A stretch of 64,000 nucleotides of DNA, taken from assembly GCF_027595985.1 (NCBI RefSeq), contig NC_073305.1, positions 114,207,759 through 114,271,758 on the forward strand. The letters are read 5' to 3'. Shown one piece after another: positions 54,746 to 64,000 of the stretch. The notes beneath the pieces are model-generated. The model had not been told where the DNA came from and did no database searches. It saw only the letters and a program-made list of their open reading frames with translations. Every line of letters starts with the position of its first letter. The first letter of the stretch is position 1. The position numbers and the translations under genes were made by a program. The stretch comes from Sorex araneus (Eukaryota > Chordata > Mammalia > Eulipotyphla > Soricidae).

Positions 54746-54799
54746 ATACCTCTTGGGAGATTCCACCCACAATTTTTTGTTTTTTGAAATTGGACATAG

Positions 54800-55245
54800 T
54801 TTGACAAAACTAGTACAATATCACATGCAATCAGGACAAGCATATAACATTTACAGAAATTTAACAAAACAAGCATTATTCTAAAAGGCTTCAGGTTCTG
54901 AGCTTACAGACAACAAGCCTCACCCATTTACCACTTTCTTTTCACTGGTACCACCATCTTGATTTAAAAGTGCCATAAATGTACTAACTCAGAGTAATCT
55001 AACTCTAACATCTTTTGTAAATTATTTGTTGTTCTCAAATAACCTTAGTCTTCCTTGTGCTTTACAAAAATCAACCAAATCACAACAAAGATGTTACCAA
55101 AAGAATGGTGGTAACTTTGATATTCTCAAACAAGATCTAACCTCAAATTAAGACATTGTTTCAACTTTTTAAAATTTAGTTTTATAAACCTCAAGCCCTT
55201 CTAGTAGACTCTAAGATAAGACTTGGAAACATTTTACTGATTTAA
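54800..55245 (-). other. AKIRIN2 intron 1, no recognised features
   Basis: Unassigned AT-rich sequence. Confidence 0.55.
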
Positions 55246-55257
55246 AGTACAATTTGA

Positions 55258-55429
55258 GGGGCTGGAGCAATAGCACAGCGGGTAGGGCGTTTGCCTTGAC
55301 GTGGTGAATCCGGGTTCTATTCCCAGCATCCCAAATGATCCCTTGAACACCGCCAGGAGTGATTCCTGAGTGCAGAGCCAAGAGGAACCCCTGAGCATCG
55401 CTGGGTGTGACCCAAAAAGGAAAAAAAAA
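55258..55429 (+). mobile_element. Type-1 SINE with TSD
   Basis: Consensus-like head; box B GGGTTCTATTCC; small deletion at CCTTGACGTGG. TSD AGTACAATTTGA (55246-55257) and AGCACAATTTGA (55430-55441), one change. Confidence 0.93.
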
Positions 55430-55929
55430 AGCACAATTTGATAAATGTCAGATATATATATATCAGAACCATTGCATTTATTAATTTTTATTATCCTAAG
55501 GAGTATGCTGATGTTCCAATACACCACCCTCTCTATAACCATCTCCTGTCACTAGTCTTTTTCTAAAATTTCATACAAATGGAACCAGAATGTAAATAAC
55601 TGTGTTTTAGAGTCATACCATGTTGTAAAAATTGAATTCCATCCTTTTTTATTAGTGTCATTCCACTCTGTGTAAATACACAGATAAAAACCTCACAAAA
55701 CTTACCTCCCTCGCTGTTGGTTTTTTTTGGTGGGCTCCCCCCTCGTGGTGCTTTAGGGCCCCAGAACACTCCCAGTGAAATTCAGCCCACATATGTACAT
55801 AATGGAGTTGGTTGAGCCCCCGTCTTGCCGGGAGACAGCAGGCCTACATCATGCAGTGCCTCAAGCTAAGTTTCACTCCTTTAGCTACCTTTTGGTCCTC
55901 TACTTATCATTATTGTTATTAACATTTAG

Positions 55930-56055
55930 TTTTGAGGTCACACCCAGCAGTGCTCAGGGGATTCAAGGGTTCAAATGCAATGCAGGAATCAAACCCAGCT
56001 ATAAAAGGCATATTATACCTATACTACCTGCCATACTTTATCTCTGGCACCCCCT
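55930..56055 (-). mobile_element. Type-1 SINE, old
   Basis: GAGGTCACACCCAGCAGTGC and CAGGAATCAAACCCAGCTAT in reverse. The head is degraded. Confidence 0.6.
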
Positions 56056-56059
56056 ATTC

Positions 56060-57030
56060 TTTTTTGAAAATGAAATTTAGATTATTTCTCTTGGGGCTAT
56101 GATGTATAAGGATTATTAATATTCAAGAAAAATTTTAACTGACCAAGTTTTTCTCTTTAATAATTTTCTAGGCATGAGACTAGATGGCTTGGTAATATGC
56201 TAAATGCTAAGTAACTGATAAGCCATTTCCCAGATAATTTTACCATTTTGTATCCCCACTAGCTACATAAGAGCTGCACCTGCTTCAATTCTTTGCCAAC
56301 ATTTGATACTGTCAATTAAAGACTGTGAATGTACTGCTGTATTGCTTTCTATTAAGCTTTAGTGTGCCTTATAGTGTCGAAGTGTCATCCCTAACATGAG
56401 ATTAGCAATGTTAGGTGATGAAGGGTTCAATTGGATTTGACTGAGAACTCAGTAACAAAGAGCTAACTGAAAACCTCGTCTCAGTTCGGTTTTTAATAAG
56501 CAATTTGAAAGACTGTAACTAAGGAATTTCCCAATTCTTATATCCATTATTCATTTCTAAGCACAACCTACTTTTTAGGCTGACCTCAGCTGCTTCTATT
56601 CCAGGTAATACAGCCTTCCATGTCAAAGTTTCTGTATTTTTTTAGTCTTAAATTACTTAAATCTAACCAACTCTTATAAAACTAGCAAATGGTAACTTAT
56701 TCATTCCCTCTATTACACCTGGTAGTGTTACAGCATTTGTAAATATAGTATATAAGAGAAAAAAATCATTTCATTTATATGATCAGTTGTGAATTCAGGT
56801 TTTAGTCATATGCCTTCCTATTTGACTTGTGAAGCAGTTAGAATTGGCAGCAAACAGCAAAATTAGCTATTAGAAATGGTTGTACTTTCAAAACCTAAGA
56901 ACCAAAATGAATCCCCCAAACCCTTAAATAGGAAATATCAACGTCAGCACTCACTCCTTTAAAATAATATAAGAATAAACCAATGACAATGCCTTGTTAA
57001 ACATAAAGAAAAACCCAACCTGGTTTGACC
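56060..57030 (-). other. AKIRIN2 intron 1, no recognised features
   Basis: About 1 kb without a recognised repeat; AT-rich. Confidence 0.55.
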
Positions 57031-57039
57031 TTGACCTTG

Positions 57040-57360
57040 AGTAAGAGAATGCAGACCAGGGAATGCTGGGGAGGGGTTGGGGATGAGGACAGAGACACAC
57101 ATGACACAAACAGGCTGCCAGGAAATTGACACTGGGTTGCAAGCAATGGGTAAGTATGCACCAAACCCATAGCTGTCAATTAACTGGGGCATGGATGTGA
57201 GGAAGGACTTTAAACATGAGTGGACACAGGAATGAGGGAGGGTCGTGGGCCCTTTTGTGGCAGTGGTGGGCAATATCTTTGTACATCAGCACCAGAAACT
57301 TGAACACCATTCAAAGCCTATAATTTAAAATGAAATTAAAAAAAAATTTAAAAAGAAAAT
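57040..57360 (+). repeat. Unassigned retroposon-like segment
   Basis: GC-richer block ending in an A-rich stretch (GAAATTAAAAAAAAATTTAA), so it looks retroposed, perhaps an L1 3' UTR variant (GGGAATGCTGGGGAGGGGTT). No TSD or coding homology identified. Confidence 0.4.
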
Positions 57361-57745
57361 TCCTGGCTTAAGACAATAAGAATAAGCCTATTTTCAAACT
57401 TTCTTACTTTTTACCTGTCACTGATTCAGAAAGCCCAAACAATACAAGATTACTAAAAAAAACGTATTTCAAGAGAAAAGCACAAAATTAAGGATAAGGG
57501 AGAAGGGAAATAAATCTTCCTGGAGCACAAACTAAAAAAGTGGTATGTGAAACTGAGCTTTTGTTCCACACCTGTTGTACAGCCTTGGAGTTCTTATTGA
57601 TATAACTGCTGGAACAAACATTAATTTCACATTAACAGTTTTTAAATTAGGTATAAAACCATTTCCTAACACCTTATATCCCATGCTATTCATTTATTTA
57701 TAGTATCTTTGAAACCAAAGAAACCGTTCCAAATAAACAAATTTA

Positions 57746-57938
57746 GAGCCCCAGAGAAAGTACAGTGGTAAGTGTACAGTGGTGAGTGCCTTGCACACAG
57801 CCAACCCAGGTTTATATAACCACCTGGTCAGCTTAATGTCACCCAAACCCCCAGGAAGAGGGACCGCTGAGCACAGAACCAGGAGTAAGTCTTCTTGAAG
57901 CACTGGTGTGGTCCCCCCCAAATGGAAACAAAAAAATC
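57746..57938 (+). mobile_element. Type-1 SINE with local duplication
   Basis: The head has a tandem AGTACAGTGGTAAGTGTACAGTGGTGAGT-like duplication at 57755-57785, then GCCTTGCACACAGCCAACCC. Body extended near CACCTGGTCAGC. Confidence 0.7.
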
Positions 57939-57972
57939 CCAAATCTAGAACTAAATTCTTAAGCATGAGCAT

Positions 57973-58145
57973 GTTGGGCCAGAGAAATAATATAGCAAGC
58001 AGATAGGGTTCTTCCCTTGCACATAGCTGACAGGTTCAATCCCCAACATCCAAACAGTCCCCTGAGCACTGCCAGGAGTAATTCCTGAGTGTAGAGCCAG
58101 GAGAAACCCCTGAGCATTGTGGGATGTGGCCCAAATACCAAACAA
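57973..58145 (+). mobile_element. Type-1 SINE
   Basis: GGGCCAGAGAAATAATATAG, box B AGGTTCAATCCCC, GGAGTAATTCCTGAGTGTAG, GGGATGTGGCCCAAATACC. Confidence 0.85.
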
Positions 58146-58331
58146 ATATGAGGATGTCTACTTTGTAAATTAAAAACACTCAACTGAACTGCTCCTGAAA
58201 CCCATCTTTGTAAATAGACCATTTTCCAGGATTATCTGTTTAGGAACTAAACAGTTCTTATCTAGCAAAGAAGTGATTTTTCAGAGGATCAGCTGAAGAC
58301 ATTTTCCATTCATTCTTGCTACCTTTTGCTT

Positions 58332-58470
58332 TTAGTTTTTGGACCACACCTGATGGGGGCTTTATATGTGGGAGACCCCAGTTTGCTCCCCACACAGTCC
58401 CAGAGTATCACTGTTATTGACTTCTGAGCACTGCTGGGTCCGGGGCCCTCCCTGACTCCACACCACAAAA
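58332..58470. mobile_element. Chimeric SINE remnant, mixed orientation
   Basis: Begins like a reverse tail (TTTTTGGACCACACCTGATG) but continues as a forward body (CACACAGTCCCAGAGTATCA, TGAGCACTGCTGGGTCCGG, then A8). This could be two opposed fragments joined. Confidence 0.45.
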
Positions 58471-58655
58471 AAAATTAAGTGATTTTACATACATAAAGTG
58501 GTAAAACTCTTCAGCTGATGAGTGGCTGTAAGTTTCTAAGTGCTCTAAAACAGTGTTTCTGAACTGTGTACCACCCTGTGAGCCATATGGCCCATAGGTC
58601 CACCCTGTGGAACCCCAGGATATTCCAAGGGGGAACATAAGTGTGAAAACTCTTT

Positions 58656-58826
58656 TTTTTTCCTTTTTGGGTCACACCCGGCAATGCACAGGGATTACCT
58701 CCTGGCTTTGCACTCAGGAGTTACTCCTGGCGGTGCTCAGGGGAACATATGGGGTGCTGGGAATCAAACCTGGGTCGGCGGCGTGCAAGGCAAACGCCCT
58801 ACCTGCTGTGCTATTGCTCCAGCCCC
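58656..58826 (-). mobile_element. Type-1 SINE with 17-bp TSD
   Basis: Well preserved reverse copy, TTTTTGGGTCACACCCGGCA to TATTGCTCCAGCCCC. Perfect TSD AAGTGTGAAAACTCTTT at 58639-58655 and 58827-58843, the longest type-1 SINE TSD in the window. Confidence 0.96.
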
Positions 58827-58924
58827 AAGTGTGAAAACTCTTTAAATGAGAGGGGCTATGGTAAAAGGCTGGAGTGGGGGGTGGGAATTGGTGGGATGAG
58901 GAACCGGAAATAAGGTTGAAAGAG

Positions 58925-59085
58925 GGCTAATGGTAGGAAAAAAGGTGGAGAAACACTGTAAACCTCAGTGCAGACTCATTAGTGCACAGCACCACTTGGG
59001 AGCTGTTAAAATGTAGATTCTGAGGGATGGAGCCTGATTGGTTAAGTTTCTCAAGAATGTGCAGGAGATGCTGCCAGTCATTAGC
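58925..59085 (+). mobile_element. MER5-like hAT transposon fossil
   Basis: AGTGCACAGCACCACTTGGG, AGCTGTTAAAATGTAGATTC, TGAGGGATGGAGCCTGATTG follow MER5A/B order (CACCTGGGAGCTTGTTAAAA...AGATTCTGAGGCC). Ancient and non-coding. Confidence 0.6.
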
Positions 59086-59089
59086 ATGG

Positions 59090-59620
59090 CTATAATTTAC
59101 TTGTAGCTACGGCCTCGTTTTAACTTCTAGCTCATACTAGAACTATGAGCTTATTTTAGTAGGTTGGTTGATTACAGGGCATACTGGGAAATGGAGGTAA
59201 AAAGAATGAAAGAAGTAAGGGCTGGCATTATTACAAGCCAGAAGAACTTAAAAAGTTTTAATTTAAATTCATTGTCTTTTCTCAGTAGCATGACTCTTCT
59301 ATGTTACCCCTCCCAAGCTGGAAAATATTCCATAAATCCACTTAAATCTTAATTGAACCTACACTAATGGAGACTCAGTATGTGACATTAACATACACAT
59401 TCATTTATCCTTTTAAAAAATAACGAAATCCATGACTATCATTATGTAACAGTGAACGGTGCGCTTCTCTATTTGCTTTACATTAAGATCACCTCTCACA
59501 TACTACAGCAAAATGCACATATGTTGCAGAAAACACTGATCACCCCCCAGATATCCTTTGCTTATCTTACATATTTTGAAAATTGTATTTAAAATTTGAG
59601 ATATAGTATTAGACATATCA
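59090..59620 (-). other. AKIRIN2 intron 1, no recognised features
   Basis: Unassigned AT-rich sequence. Confidence 0.55.
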
Positions 59621-59627
59621 TGTGTAT

Positions 59628-59776
59628 AGCGGGGCAAAGCATTTACCTTGCATGTGGAGCACCCAGATTTGATCCTTGGGACTGCATATGGTCCCCAAAC
59701 CCTGCCAGGAGTTGTCCCCAAGCACAAAGTCAGGAGTAGCCCTGAGCACCACCAGGTGTGTCCCCAAAACCAAAAT
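59628..59776 (+). mobile_element. Type-1 SINE, diverged
   Basis: GCGGGGCAAAGCATTTACCT, CAGATTTGATCCTTGGGACT, GCACCACCAGGTGTGTCCCC. The first 20 bp are missing. Confidence 0.75.
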
Positions 59777-60157
59777 AGAAGTAAAAAAATTGGACAAAAA
59801 ATTCTGACTTTGGCAGAAAAGGAGAGATCCTAAAAAAAATGTAATAATAAAATGCTCATATTCCCCTTTGCCATAACCAAGATAAATGAACTAGAGCAAA
59901 GAATAACAAACTTACTTGACCTACTGTCCCTCTTTAAAAAAAAAAATTACAGGCTCTCCTGAAAAATCTCTTTAAGCAAACAAACAGCACCCCTCCTTCT
60001 ACCAATGGGACAGTGTCACCCACATTGGGAAAGACTGTTCCAGAGCATCATCTCAAGACATCATTTCAAGTGGAAACTGAAGTCAGAAGCATGCATATGA
60101 CTGCTTAGGAAGTTATTTAGTAGTTGTGGAACTGAATCTGAAATTTAAGGAACATCT

Positions 60158-60288
60158 AGGGTCGCAGCAATAGTAGAGTACAAAGGGCATTTGCTGACCT
60201 GGGTTCAAATCCCTGGCACTCAATATGGTCCCCCAGCCTGCCAAGTCTAAACCTTAAAAAATAAATAAACAAACAAACAAATAAATAC
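60158..60288 (+). mobile_element. Type-1 SINE with internal deletions
   Basis: AGGGTCGCAGCAATAGTAGA, GGGCATTTGCTGACCTGGGT (TTGCA...GCC lost), GGTTCAAATCCC. The 3' body is lost, tail (AAATAAAC)n. Confidence 0.75.
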
Positions 60289-60289
60289 G

Positions 60290-61226
60290 AAGGAATTCCT
60301 AAGTTTAAGGGTCAGATGAAGCAAAGAGTAGCCAGAGCAGGGGAAAACAGTACCGTCCCAGAAATTATTTGAAAATGAAAAAGTGAGTCAGCAGAATGAA
60401 CATTGTAAAAAAAGATGAGGATTGACTGTGTCGCCATGGAAAGCATTGGTGGCCTGACAACTGTTTAAGGCACAACAAATACACTAGGAATGAGTTGAGA
60501 ACTGAATGGAAGCAAATATAACTAGAAACTTTCTGTCTTTGAAGTGGAGAAATTTGGTCAACTCTGAGAGGAAAACAGGAATGACATATAGAGATTGAAA
60601 ATACTTAAAGTCATAGGTGAAGATTCGGTTAAGATTTTTTTTTAAATTAAATAAACCATTACTTGATGGCTTCCATTTATTTTAGAAGGCAACGTTAGTC
60701 ACTGAAGTGGCAGCAATACTGGACCATGTTCAAGTCCTACTGGAGATTGTCTACAGTATATCTTTGGCACTGATAGACAAAAAGCTCTTTTTTGTCATAA
60801 TAATAGGAGACAGATGCTATTATTATGTGCATCAATTTCTAGGTGAGAATAATTAGGCTTTGCTTTGTCTTCTAAATGTCACATAGATGTAACTGAGCAA
60901 AGCCTTATCTAACATCTATCAACTGTCTTCTCCAGTACTGACTCCATATCTAGGCAGTATTCCACAAGTACCAAAAATTAAACCACAATAAAGCTCAGTT
61001 TTAAAAGAACATGATGCTACAAAACAGGTATTACTGACACTGATACTTCAGAAGCTAAAAACTCCAAACTATTGTCTGTCAAGAAGGCGGTAAAGTCCTG
61101 GAACTAAAATAATTGATTATAACCAGTTTTGAGAAATCTCCATGCTCTATCCACTTACTTATATAAAGGAACTGCCTCCTTTTAGGCTAGGCATCAGTAT
61201 TCAATCAGAGGAATTATTCTAAATTG
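60290..61226 (-). other. AKIRIN2 intron 1; possible MIR trace
   Basis: 60800-60900 (GCTATTATTATGTGCATCAA, AGGTGAGAATAATTAGGCTT, AAATGTCACATAGATGTAAC) loosely follows the MIR core. Otherwise unassigned. Confidence 0.4.
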
Positions 61227-61235
61227 TTAGGTAAG

Positions 61236-61426
61236 GGGCCAGAGTGATAGTACAGCAGGTAGGGCATTTGCCTTGCACCTGACCTACCTAGGTTCGATCC
61301 CTGGCATTCCATATGGTCCCCTGAGCGCCACCAGGAGTAATTCCTGAATGCAGAACCAGGAGTGACCCCTGAGCATCACTAGGTGTGACCAAAAGAGCCA
61401 AAATAAATAAATAAGCAAGCACGCAA
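61236..61426 (+). mobile_element. Type-1 SINE with TSD
   Basis: GGGCCAGAGTGATAGTACAG, box B GGTTCGATCCC, tail (AATA)n then GCAAGC. TSD TTAGGTAAG at 61227-61235 and 61427-61435. Confidence 0.9.
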
Positions 61427-61619
61427 TTAGGTAAGCATCCCCATCCATATAAAACTGGTGAGAATTTGAGTTGACAATGTACTTTGGGTCACTGATGGAA
61501 CTGTTACAGTAAGCATCAAGTTCCCCTCTTATGTAACCTAAAACTTTAAACTATACACTTCAAACTATATAGTTTAATACTTTAAACTAGCTTTGCCACT
61601 TATGCTTTTCCATGTTTTA

Positions 61620-61772
61620 TATGTTTTGGCTACACCTAGTGATGCTGTGGTTACTACTGGTTCTGTGCTCAGAGGGTCACTTCTGTCAGACTCAGGGGAC
61701 CATATGGGGGTAGAACCCCTGTGTCGGGTGCAAGGTAAACGTCTTACCCACAACAGTATCTCTCTGGCCCCA
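61620..61772 (-). mobile_element. Type-1 SINE, diverged
   Basis: TTTTGGCTACACCTAGTGAT, GGGGACCATATGGGGGTAGA, TATCTCTCTGGCCCC in reverse. Box B region shortened. Confidence 0.75.
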
Positions 61773-61774
61773 GA

Positions 61775-62355
61775 GAAATATATTTTAGCATTAGGAACAA
61801 GCAACTTACAACAAAAAAGCAAAGTTTTAAGGCCAGTAATGTTTGAAAATTGTTTTTCTACAATCTTTCAAACTCCACTGTATCCTATTCTTCTATCCTA
61901 TTATTCTGCTAGAAAGTTCAACTAGAGCATTATTCCGCCTTTTGAAAAAGAAACAAAAAAAGCCAGCTCTTTCAGTCTTTTCCTGACTGTCTTCTAAGAA
62001 TTAACATGAAATGACAATGAATGCTAAACCACAGACATCACAAACTTCAACTTCATCAGCAGCAAGATTCAATAACCATTTGAATGTTTCTTTTCTTTAA
62101 ATTTCCAAGGACAACAACATTATGATTTTTAATCAGCCAATTTCAATACTGATGTGAACCAAGTTCACAAGTAACTAATAAAAGGTATGCAAAGAAACCA
62201 TAAAGGTTACAATTTTTCTATTCAATTGCCAAGAGTATTAACAGTGACAGTATCAGGCAGTTTAGTCTTTTTCCTCCTCTAATCATCAGTTAAGGATCTA
62301 GTACTAAAATTTTAAAGCTTGAACATGTGACTTTGTAATAGGTATTTAAAGTTTT
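61775..62355 (-). other. AKIRIN2 intron 1, no recognised features
   Basis: Unassigned AT-rich sequence. Confidence 0.55.
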
Positions 62356-62369
62356 AAGAAAAGCCTGTA

Positions 62370-62546
62370 CAAGGGCAAGAATGATAGTACAGTGGGTAGG
62401 GGATTTGCCTTGCACACAACTGACCCTGGTTCAATTCCCAGTACCTCTTGTGGTAACCAAGCCCAGTCAGAAATGACCCCAAAGCACAAAGCTAGGAAGA
62501 AGTAAGCCCTGTGCATTGGCTGATGTCATCCAAAACAAAACAAAAA
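62370..62546 (+). mobile_element. Type-1 SINE with TSD
   Basis: AAGGGCAAGAATGATAGTAC, box B GGTTCAATTCC, tail AAAACAAAACAAAAAA. TSD AGAAAAGCCTGTA (62357-62369) and AGAAAAGTCTGTA (62547-62559), one change. Confidence 0.9.
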
Positions 62547-62702
62547 AGAAAAGTCTGTATGTATAGTCCTAGAAATTAAAAATTAAGCAAGTCCATCAAT
62601 GAATGGAAAAATTACAATTTAAGTAAACTCAAAATGTTGCAAAGTACAAGTACTTATCAGGATATCTGCCTATGACAATTACTGATGGCTTCAATTTTTA
62701 TT

Positions 62703-62842
62703 TATGTTTTGTGGCCACACCCAGTTTCTCTCAAGGATTACTCCTGGCTCTGCATTAAGGAACCATTCTGTGGTATCAAACCCAGAATTGACACAAGCAA
62801 AGTAGAAAAATAATCTTACCCTCTGGACTATCTCTCCAGACC
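62703..62842 (-). mobile_element. Type-1 SINE, diverged
   Basis: TTTTGTGGCCACACCCAGTT, GATTACTCCTGGCTCTGCAT, ATCAAACCCAGAATTGACAC, TATCTCTCCAGACC. Confidence 0.75.
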
Positions 62843-62888
62843 TACCTTCAAAATGAAGGAAAAAAATTAAATTAACTATACCATATGA

Positions 62889-63074
62889 GGAGCTGGAGCA
62901 ATAGCACAGTGGGTAGGGCGTTTGCCTTGCAAGTGGGCGACCTGGGGTTCGATTCCCAGCATCCCATATGGTCCCCTGAGCACCGCCAGGGGTAATTCCT
63001 GAGTGCAGAGCCAGGAGTAAACCCTGTGCACCGCCGAGTGTGACCCAAAAAGCGGAAAAAAACAAACCAAACCC
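62889..63074 (+). mobile_element. Type-1 SINE with TSD
   Basis: Near consensus: GGAGCTGGAGCAATAGCACA, box B GGGGTTCGATTCC, AAAAAGCGG then an A/C tail. TSD ATACCATATGA at 62878-62888 and 63075-63085. Confidence 0.96.
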
Positions 63075-63085
63075 ATACCATATGA

Positions 63086-63420
63086 CAAACTATAAGCACA
63101 CTAAAAACCATCCCCGGTCCCCCCAACTATACAAAGGTTAAAAGAACTACCTTCCAAAAAATCTACCATTTCAAGATTACATAATCTGACATACTGCAAA
63201 ATTCTGATAAAAGTGTCCAAAAGACCAAAGCTAACATACTTTATTTTCAACAACAGGAAAGTACTGTTTCAAAGTCTGTACAATGCAGTATTAAATACTA
63301 TACACTTGAATCTTTTAAATAAAAAAACATGGTACAGAACAAAGGGATAGGGACTTTCATGTTAATAAAAATTAAATTTGAATGCCAAGGGACAGAGTTC
63401 TATAATAGTGCTTGCTGTAT
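63086..63420 (-). other. AKIRIN2 intron 1, no recognised features
   Basis: Unassigned AT-rich sequence. Confidence 0.55.
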
Positions 63421-63429
63421 CACTATGCA

Positions 63430-63591
63430 TTTTTTTTGGGGGGGGGGGGGTCACACCCTTCATGCACAGGGATTATTCCTGGCTCTGCACTTAGGAATTA
63501 CTCCTGGCCGTGCTCAGGGGTGTTTAGGAATGAACCCAGGTTGGCCCCATGCAAGGTAAACGTCCTACTCACTGTGCTATCGCTCCAGCCC
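63430..63591 (-). mobile_element. Type-1 SINE with TSD, G-run tail junction
   Basis: Reverse copy with T8 then G14 at the tail side, like the copy at 8327. TSD CACTATGCA at 63421-63429 and 63592-63600. Confidence 0.92.
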
Positions 63592-63600
63592 CACTATGCA

Positions 63601-64000
63601 GTTCTTAAGCTCACATTTTTTCATTTATCAAAGTAGAAAAATATTGGTAAACAGTTCTAAGATTCCTACACTTAGCAATTAGAGACAGACTAAAATCATT
63701 TGTATAAATCCCTTTGTACTATTTGATGGTGCTAGATCAGTAGTCCATTCTTCAAAGACTTTTTTGAAAGTAGGTAGTCTTCTCAAAGCAAAGAAATTTC
63801 CTGTAGTTTCACTTATAGAGAACATTCCAGGAGTCAAGATTATTAGCACAGAGCTAACAAAAACTGCAGAAAGCTCAAGTTGGTGGTTAATTCAGTTTTA
63901 GGTATTTGAAAAGACCCAATACTGTAATTAAAGAAGTTGAACTAAACCCATGCTTTTACTCTGCATTCTTCTATAAAAGAATTTCCTATTCAAATACAAA
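63601..64000 (-). other. AKIRIN2 intron 1, right edge, no recognised features
   Basis: AT-rich, not GC-rich or CpG-rich, so the AKIRIN2 promoter and exon 1 are not close to this edge. Confidence 0.6.

Noticed and set aside
63601..64000. AKIRIN2 first exon or promoter near the right edge
   Set aside because: No GC-rich or CpG-rich sequence and no N-terminal akirin codons; exon 1 must lie further right.

Overview
This is mammalian nuclear DNA, most likely from a shrew (Soricidae, Sorex-like). Two lines of evidence support this. First, about 80 copies of a roughly 170-bp tRNA-derived SINE with an intact or decayed box B (GGTTCGATTCC) are scattered on both strands; I recognise it as the SOR-type shrew SINE. 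Second, two vertebrate genes are split into short exons with GT-AG splice sites, in introns carrying old mammalian repeats (MIR, MER5-like) and younger L1 tails. I see no bacterial or viral genes, CRISPR arrays or operons.

Layout. From 1 to about 41,070 on the + strand lie the last 15 coding exons of ORC3 (origin recognition complex subunit 3). They run from about residue 142 to the stop codon at 40758-40760; the 5' exons lie left of the window. Every exon is open, every splice phase joins, and all sites are GT-AG, so the gene looks intact. From about 47,640 to past the right edge, on the - strand, lie the last four exons of AKIRIN2. Its first exon is not in the window, so 52,422-64,000 is its large first intron. 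The two genes converge tail to tail across about 6.5 kb (41,070-47,640), the same order and orientation I recall for human 6q15.

Repeats fill much of the rest. Type-1 SINEs end in an A-rich tail. A second SINE group (type 2) shares the type-1 head but has a different, longer body and no poly(A) tail; several copies have clear target-site duplications (TSDs). L1 remnants are almost all severely 5'-truncated 3' ends. Two are notable: 18,535-19,496 carries an extra non-L1 3' segment (a 3' transduction), and 44,802-45,414 has an inverted 5' part (twin priming). A roughly 277-bp inverted duplication (5,890-6,166 and 6,566-6,841) lies in an ORC3 intron. Simple repeats include (GA)n, (TG)n, (TC)n, (ATTT)n and an AT-rich palindromic tandem array.

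The genes do not form a pathway together. ORC3 acts in DNA replication licensing. AKIRIN2 acts in nuclear proteasome import and transcription. I found no convincing undescribed biological system; the most unusual content is in the mobile elements. Repeat boundaries and identities are by eye. Human comparisons are from memory of the families.
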